A program made the position numbers and the translations under genes. 64,000 nt of DNA from NCBI RefSeq assembly GCF_022811845.1, contig NZ_CP064266.1, positions 1,736,001 through 1,800,000 of the forward strand, written 5' to 3'. The DNA is from Bacillus pseudomycoides. GTDB taxonomy: Bacteria; Bacillota; Bacilli; Bacillales; Bacillaceae_G. Shown here in pieces: positions 26,329-35,090 of this stretch (the stretch's first letter is position 1; every line of letters starts with the position of its first letter). The notes under the pieces are model-generated. The model saw only the letters and a program-made list of their open reading frames with translations. It made no database searches and was not told the origin of the DNA.

Positions 26329-27735
26329 CTATCTAGTTGGTTCGTATATTCCAAATTTCTCCATTTTTCTGTATAGCGTTCGCACACTTACTCCTAAAGC
26401 AGCGGCGGCTTGTTTTTTTCCTTCATAATCATAACCATAGTCATGAAGCTTTTGAATAATGCTTTCTTTTTCAGCCTCTTGTAATGCACCAAGTTGTTTT
26501 GTGGATGAACTCAGCAACTCCGAATTATTTTGAAGAAGTACTGGTAGTGATGATTCAGTTAATTGGACGCTTTTCTCCATATTCATGCTATATTCTAAAA
26601 TATTCTCTAGTTCACGAATGTTCCCAGGCCATTGATATTGTTTTAGTCTTGCTAGGAACTCCTCTGTATACGTTTGAATGAATTTTCCTGTTCTTGTTTG
26701 TAATTTTTCAATTAAGAAGGGAACAAGTTTCTTTAAGTCTTCTTTCCGCTCGCGGAGTGGTGGTAAATGGATGGGAATAACATTGAGTCTGTAGTAAAGA
26801 TCCGGACGGAATTGCTTAGAGTCTATCATTTTTTCTAATGGTTGATTTGATGCAGCAATTATTCGGACATTCACTTTTTTAGGAAGTGTTCCACCAATTC
26901 TTTGTACAACACCATCTTGCAGTACTTTTAATAGTTTTGGTTGTAAATGGAGAGGGAGATCGGCAACTTCATCTAAAAATAGCGTTCCTCGGTCGGCCAT
27001 TTCAAAGTAGCCGGGTTTTCCTTTTTTTCTTGCTCCCGTAAATGCGCCTTCCTCATAGCCAAAGAGTTCACTTTCGAATAAAGATTCAGGAATACTAGCA
27101 CAATTTATTTCAATGAAATCTCCCCTTTGGAACATACTTTGTTCATGAATAAGTTTTGCCATCAAGCTTTTCCCCGTCCCTGTTTCTCCTGTAATAACGA
27201 TAGAGGAGGTACTACTTTTCATATTTTTTAAGATTTCTTTTATGTTTTGTAATGTATAACTGCTTCCAAGGATATATTCAGTTTGTTTTAATTTCGTCCC
27301 TATTTTGGAAGTAGAATAATTCGTTTCATGAATAATATCGGTAATAATCTCTTTTAATTTTTCCATCCAATAGATAAAGTCTTTTTGCTGATCGAGTAAT
27401 TTCTGTTGCTTATCTTTGGAAAAACTAACGAATGAAAGATAGCCATAGTGGCGTTCATTTTGAATCATATTTTGTATAATTTCTGCAGTTGATGGACAGC
27501 TCTTTTGAAAGTGACAACCATGACACATATTCATATGTCCTGGCTTATGTACAAAGGTAATAGGATGCTCATATAGTTTTTGGAAAAAGGGGAGGTAGAC
27601 ACGTTCTCCTTTTTTCTTTTTATATTCTTCCGTTGAAGAAACTAATAGCCCTTCATGATTGAAATAGGCTATTTCTATTTGTAAGAGTTCGGAAAAGGTA
27701 TGAATAATTTTTGTGATTGCTGTGGTTGTAGACAA
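26329..27735 (-). CDS. Sigma-54 dependent transcriptional activator
   Basis: A 468-residue enhancer-binding protein. The N-terminal sensor (about 1-140) holds a cysteine cluster, C71-x2-C74-x5-C80 (CHGCHFQKSC). The AAA+ domain has Walker A GETGTGKS at 183-190, the sigma-54 contact loop GAFTGA at 230-235 and GTLFLDEVADLP. The C-terminal Fis-type helix-turn-helix reads QAAAALGVSVRTLYRKMEKFG. It is divergent from the SDR/GcvP-like operon, whose promoter is of sigma-54 type, so it is the likely activator. The ligand is unknown. The Cys cluster resembles metal- or redox-binding motifs but could be structural. Confidence 0.93.
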   Translation of the reverse strand: MSTTTAITKIIHTFSELLQIEIAYFNHEGLLVSSTEEYKKKKGERVYLPFFQKLYEHPITFVHKPGHMNMCHGCHFQKSCPSTAEIIQNMIQNERHYGYLSFVSFSKDKQQKLLDQQKDFIYWMEKLKEIITDIIHETNYSTSKIGTKLKQTEYILGSSYTLQNIKEILKNMKSSTSSIVITGETGTGKSLMAKLIHEQSMFQRGDFIEINCASIPESLFESELFGYEEGAFTGARKKGKPGYFEMADRGTLFLDEVADLPLHLQPKLLKVLQDGVVQRIGGTLPKKVNVRIIAASNQPLEKMIDSKQFRPDLYYRLNVIPIHLPPLRERKEDLKKLVPFLIEKLQTRTGKFIQTYTEEFLARLKQYQWPGNIRELENILEYSMNMEKSVQLTESSLPVLLQNNSELLSSSTKQLGALQEAEKESIIQKLHDYGYDYEGKKQAAAALGVSVRTLYRKMEKFGIYEPTR

Positions 27736-27793
27736 TTTAGAACCTCCTTTCTATTATATAACCATTGTATGATAATTCTGAAAAATACAAAAG

Positions 27794-27820
27794 TGTCAAA
27801 CATTTGTCAAAAATGTCAAA
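27794..27820 (+). promoter_or_regulatory. Candidate activator binding sites (three TGTCAAA repeats)
   Basis: Three direct TGTCAAA repeats start at 27794, 27805 and 27814, about 50-75 bases upstream of the -24 element and between the divergent genes. The position fits an upstream activating sequence for the adjacent sigma-54 activator. A classical UAS would be a dyad, so the recognised unit is uncertain. Confidence 0.6.
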
Positions 27821-27870
27821 CAATCGTACTAAGATTGCTTGCTATGATAAGGATTTTCTAAGCAATAAAA

Positions 27871-27887
27871 TTGGCATGCTTTTTGCT
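27871..27887 (+). promoter_or_regulatory. Sigma-54 promoter (-24/-12)
   Basis: TTGGCATGCTTTTTGCT matches the -24/-12 consensus TTGGCAC-N5-TTGCT with the essential GG (27873) and GC (27885) exactly 12 bases apart. It lies 36 bases before the SDR start codon. Confidence 0.9.
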
Positions 27888-27922
27888 TAATAAAAAGTAA
27901 TGCAAATAAAGGAGGCTTTTTT

Positions 27923-28699
27923 ATGGAAAGAGATTATTTTCAATTAAAAGATAAAGTGGCTGTTGTAACTGGAGCGGCATCAGGAATTGGGTATGCGACT
28001 GCAACGATTTTTGCTGAAGTAGGAGCTACAGTCATTCTTTTAGATATTGATGAGGAAAAAGGTATGCAGGCTGCACAGAATTTGCGAGATGAGGGACAGC
28101 GAGCAGAGTTTTTGAAGTGCGATGTAACAAGTGAATTAGATTGCAAGAATGTCAGTGAACATATTAGGAAGGTATATGGAAGTGTAGATGTGCTGTTTAA
28201 CAATGCCGGGGTTATTAGAAGAAAAACAGTTGTTGAATTAGAGGAAAGGGAATGGGATTCAGTTATTAATGTTTCATTAAAGGGTGTATATCTTTTATCT
28301 AAATATATCATTCCAATTATGGCTGAAAAACAAGGTGGAAGTATTATTAATACCGGTTCCGGATGGGGGCTAAAAGGAGGCGATAAAGCAGCGGCATATT
28401 GTGCTGCGAAGGCAGGTGTTGTGAACTTAACGAAGGCGATGGCGATTGATCATGGGCCGCAAAATATTCGAGTAAACTGCATATGCCCAGGCGATACAGA
28501 TACGCAGTTACTACGTGACGAGGCGAAGCAATTGAATGTAGAAGAGGCAGCGTTTTTGAAAGATTCAGCAATAGATCGACCTCTATCAAGAATTGGTACG
28601 CCTCGTGATATTGCAAAAGGTGTTTTATTTTTGGCTAGTGATTTGTCACCTTGGGTGACAGGAACGGAACTCGTTGTTGATGGCGGAGGCTTAGCGTAA
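27923..28699 (+). CDS. SDR family oxidoreductase
   Basis: A 258-residue classical short-chain dehydrogenase. It has TGAASGIG at the nucleotide-binding turn, Asp41 after beta-2 (prefers NAD over NADP), NNAG, catalytic Ser146, Tyr159 and Lys163 (YCAAK) and a C-terminal VTGTELVVDGGGLA. Substrate cannot be read from the sequence. It is the first gene of the sigma-54 operon, 31 bases before the GcvPA-like gene, so it probably oxidises or reduces the same substrate line as the PLP proteins. GGAGG precedes the ATG. Confidence 0.92.
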   Translation: MERDYFQLKDKVAVVTGAASGIGYATATIFAEVGATVILLDIDEEKGMQAAQNLRDEGQRAEFLKCDVTSELDCKNVSEHIRKVYGSVDVLFNNAGVIRRKTVVELEEREWDSVINVSLKGVYLLSKYIIPIMAEKQGGSIINTGSGWGLKGGDKAAAYCAAKAGVVNLTKAMAIDHGPQNIRVNCICPGDTDTQLLRDEAKQLNVEEAAFLKDSAIDRPLSRIGTPRDIAKGVLFLASDLSPWVTGTELVVDGGGLA

Positions 28700-28729
28700 T
28701 TGAATGAAATTTAATAAGGGGGTATTAAG

Positions 28730-30118
28730 ATGACGAAAAAGGTACATCCTTACATTCCAAATATGGTACCTGAGGTAAAGGAAGAGATGTTAAAAGAAAT
28801 AGGCGCTGAATCCGTGATGGAATTATACGCTTGTATACCAGATGAACTAAAGTTGAAAGAGGAAATGAACATACCAAAGGCGCTTACAGAATACGAATTG
28901 CGTCGCCACATTGAAGGGATATTGTGTAAGAATACGAGTACAAGTGAATATATAAATTTTTTAGGAGCAGGTTGCTGGCAACATTTTGTACCAGCAGTTT
29001 GTGATGAAGTGAATCAACGCTCAGAATTTCTAACTGCATATGCTGGAGAACCATATGAAGATCATGGTAGATTTCAAGCATTATTTGAATATCAAAGTTT
29101 AGTCGCTGAACTTGTTGATATGGACGTTGTAAATGTACCTACATTTGATTGGGGGCAAGCAGCAGCTACAGCGATTCGGATGGCTGCCCGTATAACAAAA
29201 AGAACAAAGGTATTAGTAGCGCAAACTGTATCGCCTGAAAGAATGAAAATTATTCAAAATTATGGCTCCCCAGATCTTGAATTTGTTTTTGTTAGTTATG
29301 ATGTTGAGAATGGTCTTCTAGATTTAGAAGATTTAAAGAATAAGATTTCTTCTAATGTGGCAGCCATTTATTTTGAAAATCCTTCCTATTTAGGGTTTAT
29401 TGAATCACAAGGTATGGAAATTGCGGAAATTGCGAAGCAGAATGATGCACTAGTAGTAGTTGGTGTTGATCCAATTTCACTTGGAGTGTTGGCGCCACCA
29501 AGTCACTATCAAGCGGATATTGTGTGTGGTGATTTGCAACCGCTTGGTATGCATATGAACTATAGCGGAGGGCAAGCGGGATTCATTGCTACAAGAGATG
29601 AAGAAAAATTTGTGAATGAATATCCTTCACGTTTATTTGGAATTGTGCCGACAGTAAAAGAAGGAGAGTACGGATTTGGAGATGTAGCCTATGACCGGAC
29701 ATCTTTTGCGCTTCGTGAAAAAGGAAAAGAATCAGTTGGTACACAAACAGCGCTATGGGGGATTACAGCAGGGGTATATTTATCATTACTTGGACCAAAT
29801 GGTATGTATGAATTAGGCCAAACCATTATGCAAAATAGTCAATATGCAGTAAAACAATTGAACAAAATCCCTGGAGTGAGGGGGTCAAGATTAAGCTCTC
29901 CATTTTTTAAAGAGTTTCTTGTTGATTTTAATGAGACCGGTTTATTAGTAGAAACCATAAATAAGAGATTGTTAGAAAAACAGATATTTGGAGGAAAGGA
30001 TATTTCGAAAGAGTTTCCTATATTTGGTCAATGCGCTCTATATTGCGTTACAGAAGTCCATACGAAGGAAGATTTGGATCTGTTAATTGCCGCTCTTCAA
30101 GAAATTGTGATGAATTAA
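28730..30118 (+). CDS. GcvPA-like protein (glycine dehydrogenase subunit 1 paralogue)
   Basis: A 462-residue protein aligned from memory with the N-terminal half of glycine decarboxylase: YIPNMVPEVKEEMLKEIG, FLGAGCWQHFVPAV, RSEFLTAYAGEPYEDHGRFQ. Places where the canonical subunit is very conserved differ: SMYDGxTALAEAA becomes TFDWGQAAATAIRMAA, GDAQPFGIPTQFGGPHCGY becomes GDLQPLGMHMNYSGGQAGF, and the EQHIRRDKATSNIC loop is replaced by SFALREKGKESVGTQT. It lies between the SDR and a GcvPB-like gene with no gcvT or gcvH nearby. I infer a PLP-dependent decarboxylase for an amino acid other than glycine, or a catabolic variant. Confidence 0.85.
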   Translation: MTKKVHPYIPNMVPEVKEEMLKEIGAESVMELYACIPDELKLKEEMNIPKALTEYELRRHIEGILCKNTSTSEYINFLGAGCWQHFVPAVCDEVNQRSEFLTAYAGEPYEDHGRFQALFEYQSLVAELVDMDVVNVPTFDWGQAAATAIRMAARITKRTKVLVAQTVSPERMKIIQNYGSPDLEFVFVSYDVENGLLDLEDLKNKISSNVAAIYFENPSYLGFIESQGMEIAEIAKQNDALVVVGVDPISLGVLAPPSHYQADIVCGDLQPLGMHMNYSGGQAGFIATRDEEKFVNEYPSRLFGIVPTVKEGEYGFGDVAYDRTSFALREKGKESVGTQTALWGITAGVYLSLLGPNGMYELGQTIMQNSQYAVKQLNKIPGVRGSRLSSPFFKEFLVDFNETGLLVETINKRLLEKQIFGGKDISKEFPIFGQCALYCVTEVHTKEDLDLLIAALQEIVMN

Positions 30119-30147
30119 AATAAATGAACAGAAAGGAGAATGAACTC

Positions 30148-31719
30148 ATGAAGAAAATTAAAAGGGATAGTAAAGTTCGTGACTTTCATCAAGCGAAATG
30201 GAACGAACCAATTATTTTTGAACTTCATCAGCGAGGAGAAAGAGGAGTAGAAATTCCGATAGCAGATCAAACGATTGTGCAGGAAGTTGGAGATGGAGTT
30301 TCAAGGATTCCTCATTCTATGTATAGAAAAGAAAGAGCGAGACTTCCAGAAATCGGTCAAGCGCGTGTGTTAAGGCATTATGTGAGACTTTCGCAAGAGA
30401 CATTAGGGTCAGATTTTAATGTTGAAATTGGGCAAGGGACTTGTACGATGAAATATATCCCTAAAATTAATGAATTATTAGTACGAAATCCTAAAATAAT
30501 GGAATTGCATCCTCTTCAAGATGAAAGTACGGTCCAAGGGATGCTGGAGATTATATATAAATTGGATCTTTGTATGAGAGAAATCTCTGGTATGGATCAT
30601 TTTTCATTTCAACCGAGTGGTGGTACGCAAGCTTTATTTGCTATGGCATCCATTGTAAGAAAATATCATGAATCTCGAGGAAAAGGGGAAAAACGGAATG
30701 AAATTATTACAACCATTTTTTCTCATCCTTCACAAGCGGCCACAGCAGCTATTAAAGGCTTTAAAATCATTACGCTTCATCCCGATAAAGATGGATTTCC
30801 TGATCTTGAAAAGTTAAAAGCTGTTGTTTCAGAAAGAACAGCAGGATTTGTTGTAGCGAATCCTGAAGATACAGGGATTTTTAATTCGAAGATTAAAGAG
30901 TTTACGAGGGTTGTTCATGAAGCTGGTGGGATTTGTTACTACGATCAAGCAAATGCAAACGGCCTTCTTGGAGTTACTCGGGCGAAAGAAGCAGGATTTG
31001 ATATGTGTTTCTTTAATCTTCACAAAACATTTGCAGCTCCGCATATGTGTGGTGGGCCAGCAACAGGTGCACTTGGTGTGAGTAAAGAGTTAAAAGAGTA
31101 CTTACCAGGACCAATTGTCGAGTGCGATGAGGGGAAATATTATTTAAATCATGAATTGAAACATTCTATTGGGAAAGTACGTGCTTTTCATGGAGTGGCA
31201 CAAACGATTTTAAGGGCTTATGCATGGATTCGTGCTCTTGGACCAGAAGGGTTAAAAGAAGTGGCGACAACGGCTGTGCTAAACAACAATTATATGTATC
31301 ATAAAGTACAAAAAATTCGTGGTGCAAGTGCACCTTATGTAAAAGGACAGCGGCTTGAACAAGTTCGTTATAGCTGGGAAGAGATGGAAAATGAAACGGG
31401 TATTACGACAGAAGATGTTCAAAGAAGAATGACGGATTTCGGCTTACATTATTGGACGAGTCACCATCCATATATCGTTCCTCAGCCGTTTACGTTGGAA
31501 CCGACTGAAAGTTATTCTAAGGCAGATTTAGATGAGTATATTGCTGCCCTTGAGCAAATTTCGAAAGAGGCATATGAAAGTCCAGAAATGATTCAAAACG
31601 CTCCGCAAAATAGTACGATTCATAAATTAGATGAACAGGATTTTCTAGATAATCCGAAAAAATGGTGTATTACATGGAGAGCATATCAGAAGAAGGTACA
31701 GTTACTAGAATTGATTTGA
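30148..31719 (+). CDS. GcvPB-like protein (glycine dehydrogenase subunit 2 paralogue)
   Basis: A 523-residue PLP fold-type I protein. Lys293 in NLHKTFAAPH is the expected Schiff-base lysine. The frame GQGTCTMKYIPKINE and HPLQDESTVQG are as in GcvPB. Canonical QPAAGAHGE, DSAHGTNPAS and GGGGPGSGPVGV are changed to QPSGGTQAL, FSHPSQAATA and MCGGPATGALGV, altering the cofactor/substrate pocket. ATG 30148 is chosen because AAAGGAG lies nine bases upstream. It would form a heterodimer with the GcvPA-like protein 29 bases before it. The true reaction is unknown. Confidence 0.85.
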   Translation: MKKIKRDSKVRDFHQAKWNEPIIFELHQRGERGVEIPIADQTIVQEVGDGVSRIPHSMYRKERARLPEIGQARVLRHYVRLSQETLGSDFNVEIGQGTCTMKYIPKINELLVRNPKIMELHPLQDESTVQGMLEIIYKLDLCMREISGMDHFSFQPSGGTQALFAMASIVRKYHESRGKGEKRNEIITTIFSHPSQAATAAIKGFKIITLHPDKDGFPDLEKLKAVVSERTAGFVVANPEDTGIFNSKIKEFTRVVHEAGGICYYDQANANGLLGVTRAKEAGFDMCFFNLHKTFAAPHMCGGPATGALGVSKELKEYLPGPIVECDEGKYYLNHELKHSIGKVRAFHGVAQTILRAYAWIRALGPEGLKEVATTAVLNNNYMYHKVQKIRGASAPYVKGQRLEQVRYSWEEMENETGITTEDVQRRMTDFGLHYWTSHHPYIVPQPFTLEPTESYSKADLDEYIAALEQISKEAYESPEMIQNAPQNSTIHKLDEQDFLDNPKKWCITWRAYQKKVQLLELI

Positions 31720-31730
31720 GGGAAATGGGG

Positions 31731-31762
31731 AGGCAATCAGAATTGTTTTTGATTGCCTTTCG
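31731..31762 (+). terminator. Terminator or attenuator after the GcvPB-like gene
   Basis: The stem AGGCAATCA / TGATTGCCT with a weak T tail (TTTCG). It separates the enzyme genes from the permease, whose upstream 150 bases show no clear -24/-12 element, so read-through may feed the permease. Confidence 0.65.
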
Positions 31763-31917
31763 TTCTATAACATTGTAATTCTATTATTACGGGTTAAATA
31801 GTTTGAATATTCAGAAATGAAAAGAGGGGACATTGTATATTTTGAAACGAATCACTTGATTTTGCATAGAGTGAATCAGTTATTTTTTAGGAACGTTGCA
31901 AAGAGAGAGGTGAGACG

Positions 31918-33390
31918 ATGGATAATTTAGAGACAAAATCAAATATTGGAACACCATCTACTATAGATGGAAAGTTGAATCGTGGCTTAAGGCCACGACA
32001 TATATCTATGATTGCAATTGGTACGGGGTTATTTGTTGCAAGCGGTGCTACGATTAGTCAAGCTGGACCGGGAGGAGCATTTGTTGCGTACCTTGCTATT
32101 GGGTGTATGGTTTATTTTTTAATGACAAGTCTTGGTGAGATGGCAACATATCTTCCAACGTCAGGTTCATTTGAAACATACGGAACTCGGTTTGTTGATC
32201 CAGCATTTGGATTTACACTTGGTTGGAATTATTGGCTAAGTTGGGCTACAACTATTCCGGCTGAATTAGCAGCAGGTGCGTTGGTTATGAAATATTGGTT
32301 GCCAGAATCCTCGGATGTTCTATGGGGGATGCTTTTTTGGGCACTTATATTTTTATTAAATGTACTGTCTGTTAGAGGGTATGGTGAATCGGAGTTTTGG
32401 TTTGCTGGTATTAAGGTCGTTACAATTATTCTATTTTTAGTGATCGGTATTTTCATGATACTTGGTATATTCTTTAGCCCGGCAGTAGGGTTTCATAATC
32501 TTACGATAGGTGAGGCTCCCTTTAAAGGAGGATTTTTGGCTATAGTTGGTGTTTTTATGATTGCAGGTTTCTCCTTTCAAGGTACAGAGATGGTTGGTAT
32601 TGCTTCTGGTGAAAGTGAGGATCCAGAGCGGAATGTTCCTCGGGCAATTCGCAGTGTTTTTTGGAGGGTGTTAATTTTTTATGTGTTGGCTATAGCCGTA
32701 ATAGGGATTATTATTCCGTACACAGACCCAAGTCTTCTTAAGTCGGATGTAGATCATATTTCCATTAGTCCATTTACTTTAGTTTTTCAAAAGGCTGGCC
32801 TTGCATTTGCGGCATCATTAATGAATACTGTTATTTTAACTTCTGTGCTTTCAGCTTGCAATTCTTCTATGTATGCTTCTACTCGCATGCTTTGGGCTCT
32901 TGCGCAAGAAGGAAAAGCGCCTAAAATTTTGCGTAAGGTAAATAGAAGAGGGGTCCCGACCTATGCTTTGTATGCCAATATTATTTTTGGATTACTTGTT
33001 TTTTTATCATCGTTCATTGGCGATGGTGTTGTTTATATATGGTTGCTTAATATGACGGGGTTAACGGGATTTTTAACATGGATTGGAATCGCAATCTGTC
33101 ATTATAGATTTCGTAAAGCATACGTGGCGCAAGGGAGAGACTTAAATGAACTCAAATTTAAGGCGAAATGGTATCCCTTTGGTCCGTTGTTTACGTTAGT
33201 ATTATGCATCATTGTTATTATTGGACAAGGAAGTGAAGTGGTTTCTGGAGGAGAAATTAACTGGTATGGAATGCTTGTATCTTATATTAGTGTGCCAGTG
33301 TTTCTTATTCTTTGGTTAGGTTATAAGTTTATTAAAAAGACGAAGGTTGCCCCGTTAAAAGAGTGTGACTTTAGTCGAGATGATTTATGA
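31918..33390 (+). CDS. Amino acid permease (APC superfamily, AAT family)
   Basis: A 490-residue protein with 12 predicted membrane helices. The N-terminal RGLRPRHISMIAIGTGLF and the following SQAGPGGAFVAYL, then GEMATYLPTSGSF, are family signatures of LysP/RocE-like amino acid:proton symporters. It is 198 bases downstream of the GcvPB-like gene on the same strand and closes the cluster. It probably imports the amino acid degraded by the enzymes; which one cannot be told. Confidence 0.93.
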   Translation: MDNLETKSNIGTPSTIDGKLNRGLRPRHISMIAIGTGLFVASGATISQAGPGGAFVAYLAIGCMVYFLMTSLGEMATYLPTSGSFETYGTRFVDPAFGFTLGWNYWLSWATTIPAELAAGALVMKYWLPESSDVLWGMLFWALIFLLNVLSVRGYGESEFWFAGIKVVTIILFLVIGIFMILGIFFSPAVGFHNLTIGEAPFKGGFLAIVGVFMIAGFSFQGTEMVGIASGESEDPERNVPRAIRSVFWRVLIFYVLAIAVIGIIIPYTDPSLLKSDVDHISISPFTLVFQKAGLAFAASLMNTVILTSVLSACNSSMYASTRMLWALAQEGKAPKILRKVNRRGVPTYALYANIIFGLLVFLSSFIGDGVVYIWLLNMTGLTGFLTWIGIAICHYRFRKAYVAQGRDLNELKFKAKWYPFGPLFTLVLCIIVIIGQGSEVVSGGEINWYGMLVSYISVPVFLILWLGYKFIKKTKVAPLKECDFSRDDL

Positions 33391-33391
33391 G

Positions 33392-33424
33392 AATACACCC
33401 GCAGTCAGCGGGTGTATTTTTGTA
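33392..33424 (+). terminator. Terminator after the permease
   Basis: The perfect stem AATACACCCGC / GCGGGTGTATT with a five-base loop and T-rich end. It closes the sigma-54 island. Confidence 0.93.
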
Positions 33425-33466
33425 TAGGGGGATTAATAGGCTAAAGAACGTTGTATGTTGAATGTT

Positions 33467-33661
33467 TCAAGGAGTATTTGTATCTATAGAAGTTCGCTTA
33501 GCACGGACATGTTTGCATTTTAGTTCACCTATTAATAATAGAAAAATTGAAATAACTAATGTAAGTGCAGCGCCAAGGAGAGGAAGATAGAAACTTTGCG
33601 TTTGTTTAGCAATGATGTCTTTATAGTAACCTTGTGGTAATAACATTACAAAATAGTGCAT
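33467..33661 (-). CDS. Small membrane protein, hypothetical
   Basis: A possible 64-residue protein with one strong membrane helix (FYLPLLGAALTLVISIFLLL) and a basic C-terminal tail. The upstream GTGAAGA is only a weak ribosome site. It sits alone between two converging terminators, so it may be a real orphan or a remnant. I do not recognise it. Confidence 0.35.
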   Translation of the reverse strand: MHYFVMLLPQGYYKDIIAKQTQSFYLPLLGAALTLVISIFLLLIGELKCKHVRAKRTSIDTNTP

Positions 33662-33775
33662 TCTTCACAGGCTTAATAATGAGAGTTACGCTTTGTTTAG
33701 TCATAAAAGACAAATCTTTTTTCATTTTGAGAGGAAAATAAAACATGAAGAAAGCTTAAGATTTTTAATAATTAA

Positions 33776-33804
33776 AAAAGCAACTAAATTTAGTTGCTTT
33801 TTTG
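33776..33804 (-). terminator. Bidirectional terminator
   Basis: AAAAAGCAACTAAA / TTTAGTTGCTTTTTT, a symmetric hairpin with A and T runs on either side. It can end the SPFH/RHH operon on the minus strand and anything arriving on the plus strand. Confidence 0.85.
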
Positions 33805-33835
33805 TGTGTAGAAAAGAGAACCACTGAATATAAAT

Positions 33836-34000
33836 TTAAGACTCTTTTTCTTTTTTTAGTTTCCCTTTTTGCTTCGCCATTTCTCGAAGTAAATACTCGA
33901 TGTGAGCGTTAACGCTACGAAATTCATCATTCGCCCATTTTTCGATGACTGCGTGTAATTCAGGATCAATACGTAATGGAAAACTTTTCTTTTTAGCCAT
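33836..34000 (-). CDS. Ribbon-helix-helix (Arc-type) DNA-binding protein
   Basis: A 54-residue protein: basic N-terminus KKKSFPLRIDPELHAVIEKW, then a helix and the segment RSVNAHIEYLLREMAKQKGK. This is the beta-strand/helix/helix pattern of Arc/CopG repressors. It starts 15 bases after the SPFH stop codon on the same strand, so the two are one operon. It is likely to bind DNA as a dimer; the target is unknown, possibly its own promoter. Confidence 0.85.
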   Translation of the reverse strand: MAKKKSFPLRIDPELHAVIEKWANDEFRSVNAHIEYLLREMAKQKGKLKKEKES

Positions 34001-34014
34001 AATACCTACAACCT

Positions 34015-34860
34015 TTAATATAGACTTCCTGTGTTAATCACTGGTTGTGCTCCTTTATCTGAAACGATGGCAACCAATAAGTTGTTAACCATGTTTGCTT
34101 TACGCTCGTCATCTAAATCGAGTACACCTTCTTCATCTAACATATGAATGGAATCTTTCGCCATTTTCACAGCACCTTCGACAATCTCTTTTCGTGCTGC
34201 TAAAACAGCTTTCGCTTGTTGACGCTGAAGCATTGCATGTGCAATTTCTGTTGCATAGGCTAAATGTGTTAAGCGAGTTTCTAATACTTCTACACCAGCG
34301 ATTTCTAAGCGTGCTTCTAGTTCGCGTTTTAATTCCTCAGAGATTTCTTCAGAATTTCCGCGTAATGTGACGCAATTATTATCTTGGAAGTTATCATACG
34401 GATATTTTGTTGCGACGTGACGGATTGCTGTTTCACTTTGAATTTCTACGAATGCATCATAATGCTCAACACCGAAGATTGCTTTTGCTGAGTCGACAAC
34501 TTTATAAACAACGACAGCTGCAATTTCAATTGGATTCCCATCGACATCGTTTACCTTTAATTTTTTACTATTAAAGTTTTCAACGCGTAGAGAAACAGTC
34601 TGACGAAATGCGAATGGAATTGTTAAAAATAAGCCATTGTCACGAATTGTTCCTAAATAGTTCCCAAAAAACGTAATCACTTTTGCTTGATTTGGTTGGA
34701 CAATCCCAATACCGGTGGCAAGAATCGCAGCTAAAATAAGAAACAGAATAGCTGCTACAAATATTTCTTGTACGAGGCAAAATACACCGATACCAGCTAA
34801 GATTAAAAGACCAACGATACCTAAAAAGCCATTTACGTAAAATACTTGTTTTTCTCTCAT
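34015..34860 (-). CDS. SPFH domain protein (stomatin/prohibitin/flotillin-like)
   Basis: A 281-residue membrane scaffold protein. Two N-terminal membrane helices (about residues 8-50) are followed by [29 protein letters not shown], the start of an SPFH domain. It ends in a coiled segment ([22 protein letters not shown]). ATG 34860 is chosen for its GGAGG. A TATCAATTTTTATATC-like dyad (TGATATAAAAATGATATCA) lies just upstream and may be an operator for the RHH protein. Function is probably membrane organisation or quality control, by family. Confidence 0.92.
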   Translation of the reverse strand: MREKQVFYVNGFLGIVGLLILAGIGVFCLVQEIFVAAILFLILAAILATGIGIVQPNQAKVITFFGNYLGTIRDNGLFLTIPFAFRQTVSLRVENFNSKKLKVNDVDGNPIEIAAVVVYKVVDSAKAIFGVEHYDAFVEIQSETAIRHVATKYPYDNFQDNNCVTLRGNSEEISEELKRELEARLEIAGVEVLETRLTHLAYATEIAHAMLQRQQAKAVLAARKEIVEGAVKMAKDSIHMLDEEGVLDLDDERKANMVNNLLVAIVSDKGAQPVINTGSLY

Positions 34861-34870
34861 ACTAATCGCC

Positions 34871-34908
34871 TCCTTCTGATATAAAAATGATATCACTTTT
34901 ATATCATT
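34871..34908 (-). promoter_or_regulatory. ATATCA-rich dyad upstream of the SPFH operon
   Basis: Within 34871-34908 the sequence carries repeated TGATAT/ATATCA steps (GATATAAAAATGATATCA, then TTTTATATCATTCTAT). Such short alternating dyads are typical of ribbon-helix-helix operators. It directly precedes the gene pair encoding the SPFH and RHH proteins, so autoregulation is plausible. Confidence 0.45.
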
Positions 34909-35090
34909 CTATACAAGGGGGAAATGGAAATTTTTCGTAAAATAAATTAGGAGTGTGAGTTCCCCTTTCAATCAAAAAAATACGAAATTGAAGCTGAGCA
35001 TATGTGATAACTTTTTGGAAGTGGTAATGTTGAGGTATGTCATAATATTTGTATTATAAATTGATTAACTTCATAATATAAGGAATTAGA

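Noticed and set aside
31840..31917. Possible second sigma-54 promoter before the permease
   Set aside because: AATCACTTGATTTTGCA lacks the invariant GG and the spacing is off by one, so I do not claim it.
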